A stretch of DNA of 64,000 nucleotides from Lentibacter sp. (lineage in GTDB: Bacteria > Pseudomonadota > Alphaproteobacteria > Rhodobacterales > Rhodobacteraceae): the NCBI GenBank assembly GCA_016744435.1, contig JADGEJ010000004.1, positions 1 through 64,000 on the forward strand. The letters run 5' to 3'. A program made the translations under genes and the position numbers. Below, one piece after another: positions 25,894 to 34,530 of the stretch. Within the stretch, counting starts at the first letter, position 1. The number at the start of each line of letters is the position of its first letter. The notes under the pieces were generated by a model. The model searched no databases, was not told the DNA's origin, and was given only the letters and a program-made list of their open reading frames with translations.

Positions 25894-26472
25894 TTGGAGG
25901 CCGTGGCGAAAGCTGCGGCCTCTTGTTTTTCAAAGTGTCCGCCAACAGACGTGCGACAAGCGCGGACATTTCGGCACGTGCTTTATGCGCTTGAGCATAC
26001 GCTCGGAGAGGAATGGGTGACGCCGGCTATGACGCCACAACTAGCTGAGCAATTTGGCACAGTCGAAAGCCTTCTCGACGCGCCATTATTGATCGACGAC
26101 TCGATAGACTTCCTAAAGCCCCGGTGTGACTGGTCGGCATGGTTCAAGGCATCCGGCGTTGCTGCAGGCGACGTACGAGGTGCGCATTTTTCAAACGCAG
26201 ACCACGCGATAGGCGCGGCTCTTTCAGGGGCTGGTGTGGTTTTGGGGCGCGCGTCTCTGATTGCCAAAAACGTCGCCGAAAGCCGACTTGTTGCGCCCTT
26301 CTCTGTCGGGCTTACAACTCTTGGCAGATGGCGTTTTCTTTGCCTAAAAGGTCAAGAGAAGCGCCCCTCTATTATGGCGTTCAAAGACTGGCTCATTGAA
26401 GAAGCCAACAGTGGAGCTCTTACGCGAGGGGCGCGACTTTGTCTCGGTCGAAGCTTTGCAGAATCGCTCTAG
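25894..26472 (+). pseudogene. LysR-type regulator, C-terminal remnant without DNA-binding domain
   Basis: The open frame codes for 192 residues. From about residue 36 it reads like the second half of a GcvA-type LysR effector domain: EEWVTPAMTPQLA, DAPLLIDDSIDF, WFKASGV, then HAIGAALSGAGVVLGRASLI and RLVAPFSVG. The helix-turn-helix and first half of the effector domain (about 160 residues) are missing. The only upstream space is phbB and its terminator, which overlaps the first codons, and the frame opens with TTG. Most likely a gene truncated by deletion and no longer functional. It overlaps the next gene's stop by 4 nt. Confidence 0.75.
25897..25930 (+). terminator. Rho-independent terminator of phbB
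   Basis: Stem gaggccg (25897-25903) and cggcctc (25916-25922) with a 12-nt loop, then ttgttttt (25923-25930). It lies 23 nt after the phbB stop and covers the first codons of the open frame that follows, which helps show that frame is a remnant. Confidence 0.85.
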
Positions 26473-26642
26473 CTAACGATCTCTTCCAGCTTGGTAATCT
26501 CTTCTTTTATCTTCAGTTTCTGCTTCTTGAGTCCGGCTATTTCTGTGTCGGTAGATCCCGGCGATCGTTGAAGCTGTTCAACTTTTTCCGAGAGTGTTTG
26601 GTGTTTGTGTTTCAGTACCTCAACATGCGAATTCAAGCTCAT
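26469..26642 (-). CDS. YdcH family small coiled-coil protein (DUF465)
   Basis: A 57-residue protein starting at ATG 26642 (MSLNSHVEVLKHKHQTLSEK) and ending in a Lys/Glu-rich helix with KLKIKEEI. The HxxLKxKHxxL start and basic/acidic heptads are typical of YdcH/DUF465 proteins, which are widespread in alphaproteobacteria and of unknown function. An SD aggag lies upstream on its strand (RC of ctcct near 26648). The longer frame upstream is read-through. Confidence 0.85.
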   Translation of the reverse strand: MSLNSHVEVLKHKHQTLSEKVEQLQRSPGSTDTEIAGLKKQKLKIKEEITKLEEIVS

Positions 26643-26737
26643 ATGCAGTCTCCTGTGACAAGTGTGTGGCACCAGTCGAGCACAAAACTTGCTTCCTGTC
26701 ACGCCGCAGGCGCGAGAAGTTTGAATAAATATTTGCT

Positions 26738-27556
26738 TTAACCTTTCGGGAAAGGGAGCGCAGCCCCATGCCGCAGGACAGAGGCGATTGTTTTTGAATA
26801 ACTTTCGCCATCGCGGAGATGGCGATGGCCTTCGTGAACACATAAACCATCGTGGAGCTTGAACGGCGTTCTTCCGCCATGGCGCGCCTTGAGCAGCGCC
26901 AGTTCCGAGCCGCGGCCAGCCCGTGGAATAAGTGGCCAAAGCTCTACGGAGCCAAGATAGCTCGGCATTGCGCCCAGAAGCTCAGGCATCCGTTCGGTGC
27001 GGCAAATGATCGTCATCTGGCCCTTAGGCGCAAGCCTGCGCGCGGCCGCCTCCATCCAGACATCAAGTGATGCACCAGCACGCGCGGTTTCGCGACTCAC
27101 ATTGCCAGACTTGGGGCCTGAGACCCTGTTGTAGTAGGGCGGGTTGGTGATGACGTGGTCGAAACGTCGCGCCTTAAGCGCTTCAGGCATGGCTGAAATA
27201 TCGCCTTCATGAAGGGTCAGCTTCAGGTCGTTAACTGCGGCATTCCGCGCCGCGAGCTCTGCATAGAACGGTTGTATCTCAAGCCCGTGCAGCTCTAGCC
27301 CGCTGACACGCCGCCCAAGGCACAAAGCCGCGGCTCCTGCGCCACAGCCCACATCGAGCACTGACTGGCCTGCAACTGCATCGACAGAGGCGGCCAGCAA
27401 AACCGGATCGACCCCGGCGCGATAGCCCTTCTTGGGCTGCCACAAATGGACCAAACCACCCAAGAATGCATCACAGGTGAGGCCCTCCGTCGCAGGTTTC
27501 TTCACAGGCTCATTCAACGGGTTCAAGTCCGTTGTCACGCAGCGCAACATAGGCAT
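26738..27556 (-). CDS. tRNA1(Val) (adenine37-N6)-methyltransferase-like protein
   Basis: An SAM-dependent methyltransferase of the TrmN6/YfiC type. It shows AFLGGLVHLWQPKKGYRAG, the motif I VLDVGCGAGAAALCLG and the base-flipping motif NPPYY (VITNPPYYNR). This specificity group methylates N6 of adenine in nucleic acids. The start is uncertain: ATG 27556 and ATG 27550 overlap the DUF2007 gene by about 45 nt, while GTG 27505 would follow that gene's stop directly. The first fully conserved segment begins only after all of these. It probably forms an operon with the DUF2007 gene. Confidence 0.85.
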   Translation of the reverse strand: MPMLRCVTTDLNPLNEPVKKPATEGLTCDAFLGGLVHLWQPKKGYRAGVDPVLLAASVDAVAGQSVLDVGCGAGAAALCLGRRVSGLELHGLEIQPFYAELAARNAAVNDLKLTLHEGDISAMPEALKARRFDHVITNPPYYNRVSGPKSGNVSRETARAGASLDVWMEAAARRLAPKGQMTIICRTERMPELLGAMPSYLGSVELWPLIPRAGRGSELALLKARHGGRTPFKLHDGLCVHEGHRHLRDGESYSKTIASVLRHGAALPFPKG

Positions 27557-27725
27557 CCGTGTGGTGCTGGTCCGCGACCATCAGACGGCGCGGAAAAATT
27601 CCGATCGAACCTTCGAGCACGCTCATATTTACGTCCATTTCAAACACCGCTATACCCTCGCCCTGAAGCAGTGCGCGGGCAAAGGCAAGTTCTGTCGGGT
27701 CGGTTGTGCTGAGAAGAAGTTTCAT
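27510..27725 (-). CDS. DUF2007 family protein
   Basis: A 71-residue cytoplasmic protein with one small ferredoxin-like fold: MKLLLSTTDPTELAFARALL, then GEGIAVFEMDVN and PRRLMVADQHHTDAYVAL. This is the DUF2007 pattern (a putative signal-transducing or prefoldin-like alpha/beta domain). It is upstream of, and overlaps, the methyltransferase gene. It is divergent from the polyprenyl synthase gene by about 60 bp. Confidence 0.85.
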   Translation of the reverse strand: MKLLLSTTDPTELAFARALLQGEGIAVFEMDVNMSVLEGSIGIFPRRLMVADQHHTDAYVALRDNGLEPVE

Positions 27726-27784
27726 AAGGCAAATATGCCCATCTCAACAGGAATGTCGAGTGAGGCAGCAGGAGTGTGATCGAC

Positions 27785-28780
27785 ATGAGTGAGGCCATGA
27801 CCAAACCGCATGAACGGCTGGCTGAGCATCTCGCCCCAGGGATGGAAGCAGTCAACACGCTCATCCGGGCGCGCATGGCGTCCGAGCACGCACCGCGCAT
27901 TCCGGAAGTGACAGCGCATTTGGTTGAGGCTGGCGGCAAACGCTTGCGCCCGATGCTGACGCTGGCAGCGGCCGAGCTCTGTGGTTACGAAGGCCCATAC
28001 CATGTGCACCTCGCGGCCACCGTTGAGTTCATCCACACCGCCACTTTGCTGCATGATGATGTCGTCGACGAAAGCGCGCAGCGGCGTGGGCGGCCAACGG
28101 CCAACCTGTTGTGGGACAACAAGAGTTCGGTTCTTGTGGGCGACTATCTGTTCTCACGGTCGTTCCAGCTGATGGTTGAAACAGGCTCGCTCAGGGTTCT
28201 TGATATACTTGCAAATGCTTCGGCAACCATTGCAGAAGGCGAAGTTTTGCAGCTGACCGCAGCCCAGGACCTGGCAACGACAGAAGCGATCTATTTGCAA
28301 GTTGTACGCGGCAAAACCGCGGCGCTGTTTTCGGCGGCAACTGAAGTTGGAGGCGTTATTGCCGGAGCACCCGAAGAGCAGGTACAGGCGCTGTTTAACT
28401 ATGGTGACGCGCTCGGAATCGCTTTCCAGATCGTGGATGATTTGCTCGACTATTCTGGCAGCACGGGAGCCACTGGCAAGAACGTCGGGGATGATTTTCG
28501 CGAGCGAAAACTTACACTTCCTGTGATCAAGGCCGTGGCCAAATCCGATGCGGAGGAACGCGCGTTTTGGCGGCGCGTTATCGAAAAAGGTGACCAGCGC
28601 GAGGGCGATTTAGAGCAAGCAATTATGCTGCTCAACAAGCACGGCGCTTTGGAAGCGGCGCGGCAGGATGCGCTTGAGTATGCGCGCAAAGCTTGCACTT
28701 CTTTAAGCGTTTTGCCGGAACACCCTCTGCGAGCTATGCTTGATGATCTGGCTGAGTTTGTAGTTTCACGCATCAGTTAA
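27785..28780 (+). CDS. Polyprenyl (octaprenyl/decaprenyl) diphosphate synthase
   Basis: A 331-residue trans-prenyltransferase that builds the long isoprenoid tail of ubiquinone. The first aspartate-rich motif is DDVVD (91-95), with GKRLRPML before it; the second is DDLLD in QIVDDLLDYSG. ATG 27785 is preferred over GTG 27776 because the SD ggag (27771-27774) is 10 nt before the ATG but only 1 nt before the GTG. The chain length (C40 or C50) cannot be read reliably from sequence. It is monocistronic and followed by a 382-bp gene-free region. Confidence 0.92.
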   Translation: MSEAMTKPHERLAEHLAPGMEAVNTLIRARMASEHAPRIPEVTAHLVEAGGKRLRPMLTLAAAELCGYEGPYHVHLAATVEFIHTATLLHDDVVDESAQRRGRPTANLLWDNKSSVLVGDYLFSRSFQLMVETGSLRVLDILANASATIAEGEVLQLTAAQDLATTEAIYLQVVRGKTAALFSAATEVGGVIAGAPEEQVQALFNYGDALGIAFQIVDDLLDYSGSTGATGKNVGDDFRERKLTLPVIKAVAKSDAEERAFWRRVIEKGDQREGDLEQAIMLLNKHGALEAARQDALEYARKACTSLSVLPEHPLRAMLDDLAEFVVSRIS

Positions 28781-28843
28781 CCCCTTGTTTTAACTGACGA
28801 TACATCAAAAACATAAGGCTTTCGTAACAGCTGCGTACAGGGT

Positions 28844-28967
28844 GGTTAACGGCGATAGTTAAGCCTGAAACGGGCGTGCCTATGCTATGCATATATCCGT
28901 GCATATATCCGTGCATAACGGATGCATATGATTTCGCGCCAAAGGTTAAGGCAAATTAACTTAAGCC
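28844..28967 (-). repeat. TTAAC/TGCATA dispersed intergenic element, copy C (reverse orientation)
   Basis: Read on the minus strand it goes ttaagttaatttgccttaac, then tatgcatccgttatgcacgg, then further atatatgca units and a final gttaacc. It matches copy B in 46 of 63 ungapped positions (28967-28905), and shares cgttatgcacggata with copy A. It has a local duplication of tatccgtgcata. It lies between the convergent polyprenyl synthase and LLM oxidoreductase genes, in a 382-bp gap (28781-29162) that has no gene. Confidence 0.8.
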
Positions 28968-29013
28968 TGCGTACGGTACAGGGCTACAGCTTGGTTCTAT
29001 TGGGTGATATTTT

Positions 29014-29083
29014 GCGCCTTGGCTTCGCCAAGGCGCCCCGCCGGGTGGCGCTGTGTCAGCAAAGCTGACACAGCGCCACCCGG
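29014..29083. terminator. Two adjacent perfect hairpins (10-bp and 20-bp stems)
   Basis: gcgccttggc-ttc-gccaaggcgc (29014-29036) is followed by the 20-bp arm ccgggtggcgctgtgtcagc (29041-29060), loop aaa, and its exact complement at 29064-29083. A third small stem, tgcatc-tat-gatgca, lies at 29104-29118. Such long, perfect, short-looped stems between convergent genes could terminate transcription both ways, but there is no T-tract. Alternatively they may be the remains of a palindromic mobile sequence. Confidence 0.6.
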
Positions 29084-29162
29084 CCACGCCCAACTGCGGA
29101 GGTTGCATCTATGATGCATCTGACGTGGGCGGGAGACCACCTCAGACTTGGTCGCTTTGATT

Positions 29163-30179
<1,017 letters not shown>

Positions 30180-30261
30180 GCGACAGATTTAACAACGAGA
30201 GCGCTGGAATGTAAGCGCTCTGTTGGCCTGAGTATTTGTGCGAAGAAAAAGCCGAAGTGTT

Positions 30262-30278
30262 TAGGGTCCTGACCCTAG
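30262..30278. repeat. 17-bp palindrome spanning the nusB stop codon (copy 2)
   Basis: tagggtcctgaccctag is the same sequence as at 12350-12366. As there, it contains the stop codon (cta, 30275-30277) of a minus-strand gene, here nusB, although the two genes are unrelated. Confidence 0.6.
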
Positions 30279-30742
30279 AAAGCCTCAGGCTTGGCCTCAT
30301 GCGCCATGTGGTCGAGCACGGCGTTGACGAAGCTTGGCTCTTTGCCTTCTGGATGAAAGGCGCGGGCCACGTCGACGAATTCAGTTATGATGACTTTAGG
30401 GGGCGTTGTACTTTGGGTTATTTCAGCCCCTGCCGCGCGGAACAGTGCGCGCAAAGTTGGATCGATCCGGCCCAGCGGCCATTTGGCGACCAGTGCGCGA
30501 TCTGTTAGTTGGTCGATCGGCGCTTGGTAGTTGACCGCATCTGTCATCAGTTGATGAAACAGCTTTGGGTCAGCATCGAGCATTTCGGTGTCGTCATATT
30601 CGGCCCCAAAACGGTGGTCTTCGAACTCGGCCATCACGGCCTCAACAGTTTGGCCTGAGTGTTCCATCTGAAACAGCGCCTGCACAGCATAGAGCCGGGC
30701 GGCGGATTTCATCTTACGTTTTTGGTTGCCTGAAAGCGTCAT
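30275..30742 (-). CDS. nusB: Transcription antitermination factor NusB
   Basis: A 155-residue helical protein that binds boxA RNA with NusE in rRNA antitermination. SAARLYAVQALFQMEHS at the N-terminus and ALVAKWPLGRIDPTLRALFR with the final EFVDVARAFHPE are NusB hallmarks. The start ATG 30742 overlaps the ribH stop as ATGA, so they are coupled; ribH-nusB is a very common pair. The stop lies inside a short palindrome shared with the TIGR02302 gene. Confidence 0.94.
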   Translation of the reverse strand: MTLSGNQKRKMKSAARLYAVQALFQMEHSGQTVEAVMAEFEDHRFGAEYDDTEMLDADPKLFHQLMTDAVNYQAPIDQLTDRALVAKWPLGRIDPTLRALFRAAGAEITQSTTPPKVIITEFVDVARAFHPEGKEPSFVNAVLDHMAHEAKPEAF

Positions 30743-31290
30743 GCGGTTGTGGTGCCTTTGTTTGAGCCAGCCAGAAGTATCTCTTCGGCGTCGGGTTTGA
30801 AGCCCACGTCGCCGCGCTGGCCGCCCCACTTACGAGCGAGCGCGATAAGATGCAAGGCCGCAGCGGCAGCCCCGCCGCCTTTGTTCATGTCGGCAGGGTT
30901 GGCGCGCTCTTCTGCTTGGGCCACATTCTCGACTGTGAGGATGCCGTTGCCGACGCAAAGCCCTTGCAAGCCAAGCAGTTGCAGGGCGCGCGAGCTGTCG
31001 TTGCAGACGGTGTCATAGTGCGTCGTCGCGCCGCGGATGACGCAGCCCAAAGCAACGTAGCCGTCGTAGTTTGACAGCCGCTCGGCCATGGCGATGGTTG
31101 TGGGCAACTCGAGAGCGCCCGGCACTTCGACGATGTCCCATGTGCCGCCAGCGGCTTTGACTTCGTCGGTGGCGCCTTGCACCAGATCATCGGCGATGTC
31201 TTTGTAGTAAGGCGCGACTGCGATCAGGATTTTGACAGGCTTGTCAAAGGCCGGGCGCTTGAGGATGTTGTGGGTGATGTGGCCAGCCAT
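30739..31290 (-). CDS. ribH: 6,7-dimethyl-8-ribityllumazine synthase
   Basis: A 183-residue enzyme joining the ribulose-derived butanone phosphate with the pyrimidine intermediate to form the lumazine precursor of riboflavin. It has the substrate motif VPGALELPTTI, then ALGCVIRGATTHYD with the catalytic His region, and GNGILTVENVAQA. It carries a somewhat longer C-terminal tail than the 150-160-residue norm. It lies 3 bp from the ribB-like gene and overlaps nusB. Confidence 0.95.
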   Translation of the reverse strand: MAGHITHNILKRPAFDKPVKILIAVAPYYKDIADDLVQGATDEVKAAGGTWDIVEVPGALELPTTIAMAERLSNYDGYVALGCVIRGATTHYDTVCNDSSRALQLLGLQGLCVGNGILTVENVAQAEERANPADMNKGGGAAAAALHLIALARKWGGQRGDVGFKPDAEEILLAGSNKGTTTA

Positions 31291-31293
31291 GGT

Positions 31294-32421
31294 TTATGTC
31301 TCCTCGATGGGACGGGTGCCGACGATCGACAGCCCGTAGGCGTCAAGGCCAACATAGCGGGTTCTGGGCGAATTTGTCAGCAAGATCAGCTCGCTGAGGC
31401 CCATGTTGGACAGGATCTGGCTGCCAAGCCCCGTGTGTTTGACAATGCGCGGGCTGTCTTCGTCTTCGCCGAAGTTAAGCTTGGGGTGCGGCTCGCGGAA
31501 GAGCAGCACGGCGCCGCGGCCTTCGGCGGCAACAATACGCATGGCTTTGTGCAGCTCGTCAGCCGGGCTCGGGCCGAGGCCGAGCACATCTTCCAGCTCG
31601 TTGAGCGCATGGGTGCGCACGAGGACGGGCTCAGGCGTGGTGATGTCACCTTTGATCAGCGCGGTGTGCTCTGTGCCCGAGATTTCGTCGGTGTAGACGC
31701 GCATGTCCCATGTGCCGCCAAACTCGGAGGTGACGCTTTCGCGGCGCACTTCACGCACGAGGTTGTCGTGCTTGTCGCGGTAGGCGATGAGATCAGAGAT
31801 GGTGCCGATCTTGAGACCGTGCTTTTTGGCAATTTCGATCAGCTCTGGCAAGCGGGCCATTTCGCCGTCGTCCTTCATGATTTCGCAGATCACGCCTGAG
31901 GGGTTGAGGCCAGCCAAGCGCGAGATGTCGACAGCGGCCTCGGTGTGGCCTGCACGCACGAGAACGCCGCCGTTGTGGGCGCGCAACGGGAAGACATGGC
32001 CCGGCGTGGCGATGGCGGCCTCGGTGTTTTGTGCGTCAATCGCCGTGGCAACTGTGAGCGCGCGGTCACCGGCTGAAATGCCCGTGGTGACGCCTTCGCG
32101 GGCCTCGATGGACACTGTGAAAGCCGTCTCGTGGCGTGATGAGTTGTTCGTGGCCATCATCGGCAGGCCCAAACGGTCGATGCGCTCTGATGTCATCGGC
32201 AGGCAAATGAGGCCGCGGCCGTGGGTGGCCATGAAGTTGATCGCCTGCGCATCGGCGAACTCGGCCGCGATGACAAGATCGCCCTCGTTTTCGCGGTCTT
32301 CGTGGTCAACCAGAATGAACATCTCGCCCGCGCGTGCGGCGGCGATGATCTCAGATGTGGGCGCGATGGCGTCTTTGAGACTGGCCTCAAGGGGGCCGGG
32401 AGTTTGGAAATGTTCGGTCAT
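31294..32421 (-). CDS. ribB: 3,4-dihydroxy-2-butanone-4-phosphate synthase with degenerate GTP cyclohydrolase II domain
   Basis: A 375-residue two-domain protein. The N-terminal half is an intact butanone-phosphate synthase: DHEDRENEGDLVIAAEF, HGRGLICLP and GHVFPLRAHNGGV. The C-terminal half (about 215-375) is folded like GTP cyclohydrolase II, with TGLGSQIL and GLDAYGLSIVG. It lacks the three zinc cysteines: where active enzymes have HSECLTGDVFGSLRCDCG this one has VRTHALNELEDVLGLG. It should therefore not act on GTP, as in proteins called RibBX. A separate ribA is expected elsewhere. The gene precedes ribH and nusB. Confidence 0.92.
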   Translation of the reverse strand: MTEHFQTPGPLEASLKDAIAPTSEIIAAARAGEMFILVDHEDRENEGDLVIAAEFADAQAINFMATHGRGLICLPMTSERIDRLGLPMMATNNSSRHETAFTVSIEAREGVTTGISAGDRALTVATAIDAQNTEAAIATPGHVFPLRAHNGGVLVRAGHTEAAVDISRLAGLNPSGVICEIMKDDGEMARLPELIEIAKKHGLKIGTISDLIAYRDKHDNLVREVRRESVTSEFGGTWDMRVYTDEISGTEHTALIKGDITTPEPVLVRTHALNELEDVLGLGPSPADELHKAMRIVAAEGRGAVLLFREPHPKLNFGEDEDSPRIVKHTGLGSQILSNMGLSELILLTNSPRTRYVGLDAYGLSIVGTRPIEET

Positions 32422-32556
32422 GGCAGCCTCTTTTCTTAGCCTATGCTGGTTAGCGCAAGTGAGCTGCCTTGACCAGCACTTAGGATAAGAACTTACGCAA
32501 TGACTTTACGTTCTTTCGCAGCCTTTCACAGCGTGCATTGGCCCGAGTTGGCTTGG

Positions 32557-33519
32557 CTAAAACTGCCAGAGTGCTGGCACAAAGCGGTAGGCGTCGCCTT
32601 CGCGCATGACGTGGCCAACACCGGGAAAGGGGAAGTGATAGCCGAGCAGTGAGATGCGGTCGGCTGCGGCGCGATCAAGCAGTTTTTTGCGGGTTTGCAC
32701 CGTCAAGTCACCGTCGCTGTCAAAGCCGTTGTACCAGCCCGGGTGGCTGAAGTTTGTCCAGGCGTGGCTCATGCTGTCGCCCAGCGCGATCAGGGTTTTG
32801 TCGCCTGCCGAGAGCTGCACAGACATATGGCCCGGCGTGTGGCCCGGTGTGCTGATGAGCGTGACGCCGCTGACAACTTCGTGGCCTTCGCCCGCCAGCG
32901 TCCACTCAAGGCCCTCGGTTGCAAACGAGTTGACGGCCCCTGCCACAAACTGCTGCATTGCGGGCGCGACACGGTCGGCGAGGCCGTCTTGGCTCCAGTA
33001 GGCGTGCTCGGCCTCGCCGATGATGTATTCGGCGTCGGGGAACAGCGGCTCGTCAAAGTCGTCGCGGATGCCCCAGATGTGGTCAGGGTGCGCGTGGGTG
33101 ATGACAACATGGGTGATGTCAGTGAGCGCGACGCCCGCAGCCTCAAGGTTGCTCACCAGCCTGCCCGTGGTGTCAAACCAGCGGTTGCCAGAGCCGACAT
33201 CAACCAGCACTTTGTGCTCGGCTGTTTCGATCAGCAAGTGGTTGGTGTGGCTGTAGCCTTTGTCCGGGTCAAGGTAGTGGCCCTCTAGAAAGGCGCGCAC
33301 TTCGGCGTGCTCGGCGTTAACGCCGAGGCCGGTTGTTGGCGTGCTGAAGTGGCCGTCAGAGAGGATGGTGAGGCGCACGTCACCAAGAGAGAAACGGAAC
33401 ACGCCGTTGTTGCTGGCTTGCTGGGGCGCGCCGAGCTGGGCGTAGGCTGGCAGCGCGAAGGCAGGCATCGCGGCGGCGACTTTCAAGATATCGCGGCGTG
33501 TTGGCTTGATCAGTGTCAT
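32557..33519 (-). CDS. Exported metallo-beta-lactamase-fold hydrolase
   Basis: A 320-residue protein with a Tat-type signal (TRRDILKVAAAMPAF, ending PAYA-Q). The MBL metal motif is HAHPDH (142-147), followed by H-bearing TPGHTPGHMSV and a late LGYHFPFPG. The start ATG 33519 is chosen because it begins directly at the signal (MTLIKPTRRD). It is probably a periplasmic zinc hydrolase of the lactonase/quorum-quenching-like branch, but the substrate is unknown. The neighbours give no clue. Confidence 0.88.
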   Translation of the reverse strand: MTLIKPTRRDILKVAAAMPAFALPAYAQLGAPQQASNNGVFRFSLGDVRLTILSDGHFSTPTTGLGVNAEHAEVRAFLEGHYLDPDKGYSHTNHLLIETAEHKVLVDVGSGNRWFDTTGRLVSNLEAAGVALTDITHVVITHAHPDHIWGIRDDFDEPLFPDAEYIIGEAEHAYWSQDGLADRVAPAMQQFVAGAVNSFATEGLEWTLAGEGHEVVSGVTLISTPGHTPGHMSVQLSAGDKTLIALGDSMSHAWTNFSHPGWYNGFDSDGDLTVQTRKKLLDRAAADRISLLGYHFPFPGVGHVMREGDAYRFVPALWQF

Positions 33520-33594
33520 GGCTGGCTCCCTGTTTGGAGGCCTAGAGTAGGCCATCCGACGGGGAACGCAATCACTTTAGTGAATGTAATCCGC

Positions 33595-33948
33595 CTATTG
33601 CCTTGGCCGGAAGAAACCCACGGCGCTTGTAAGCTGCCCTTCCGTCCAAGCCATAAAGGGGACTCCGAGCGAGGCGAAAAAGCCAAAGTAAGCAGCCAGA
33701 AAGAGGAGGCAGGATAGATGCCAACTTACGATAATTGGGATGCCGACAAAGAGCGCCAAAAGAAACCCTAAAGGAGCATATAGATATGTTTCTTCCATTG
33801 AGACAAAGGCAAAGGCAATTGCGACAACTCCGATGATTGCAAACAGTTGGTAAATTGGAAACCAGACGAACATATAAACAAGTCGACTCCTGTCAAAGGC
33901 GCGGATCAAGCTTTGGATGACTGACATTGAAAGACGTACGACGATCAT
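33595..33948 (-). CDS. Small membrane protein of unknown function
   Basis: A 117-residue protein with a short basic N-terminus (MIVVRLSMSVIQSLIRAFDR) and three hydrophobic segments (about 26-49, 57-73 and 75-94). I do not recognise a family. Its codon use is less biased toward G/C in third positions than that of its neighbours, for example many att, aaa and tat codons, so it may be acquired. It lies between the MBL-hydrolase and cupin genes. Confidence 0.55.
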   Translation of the reverse strand: MIVVRLSMSVIQSLIRAFDRSRLVYMFVWFPIYQLFAIIGVVAIAFAFVSMEETYLYAPLGFLLALFVGIPIIVSWHLSCLLFLAAYFGFFASLGVPFMAWTEGQLTSAVGFFRPRQ

Positions 33949-33975
33949 CGGTAATCGCTCCTGTTGGCCAGGCGT

Positions 33976-34440
33976 TCAAGCCTTGCTGTGGACCGGCGAT
34001 CCGTCAAGGCGCGTGAACACCCTGCCAGCTTCGTTGCGCCGCAGGATCAAGTCGTGATCGGGGTAGCGAACCACGTCTTCCTTTGCGCGCGTCCCGACGA
34101 CCAGCAGCACGGCGTCGCTGTCAGAGCGGTTTTCAAGGCAGTGAGCTATTGGCTGCCCCGCCTTCCAGCCCGCGGCGTCGCCTGCGCAGAGCAAGGTTTC
34201 TGCGTCTTCGATCAGGACAAGCTCGCCTGAAACCACATAGACAAACTCGTCTTCTGTTTCGTGCCAGTGGCGGTGCGATGAGCGAGAGCCAGATGGCAAG
34301 CGCTCCAAATGCACCCCAAACTGTGAAAGCCCGACAGTGTCCCCAAGGGGGATCTCGGCATATGGCCCGTCGTTCTGGCCCGTAATCGAATTGGGCGTGC
34401 CAGCGTGTTCTGCCCATTTATCTATCGTAATTTTTGGCAA
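33976..34440 (-). CDS. Cupin-domain protein
   Basis: A 154-residue single-cupin protein. The metal-binding motif is RSSHRHWHETEDEFVYVVSGE, here split as RSSHRHWHE and TEDEFVYVVSGE, followed by the second cupin box with AHCLENRSD. It resembles the 'cupin domain-containing' sugar-isomerase/transcription-linked group. I choose TTG 34440 as the start: on its strand it follows a strong gaggagg SD with 8-nt spacing and gives MPKITIDKWAEH, the usual start. The longer frame from 34485 lacks an SD. Confidence 0.8.
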   Translation of the reverse strand: MPKITIDKWAEHAGTPNSITGQNDGPYAEIPLGDTVGLSQFGVHLERLPSGSRSSHRHWHETEDEFVYVVSGELVLIEDAETLLCAGDAAGWKAGQPIAHCLENRSDSDAVLLVVGTRAKEDVVRYPDHDLILRRNEAGRVFTRLDGSPVHSKA

Positions 34441-34530
34441 GGCGTGCCCCTCCTCGTTATCCGCAAGCTGGGGCAAACATAGCACAGGTTTAACGCGCCA
34501 TCCATGGGGCCAAAGCCGCCCGCTTTGCGC

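Noticed and set aside
28781..29162. tRNA or small structured RNA gene in the 382-bp gap after the polyprenyl synthase
   Set aside because: No cloverleaf or CCA-type end was found; the structure there is explained by the dispersed element and two perfect hairpins.
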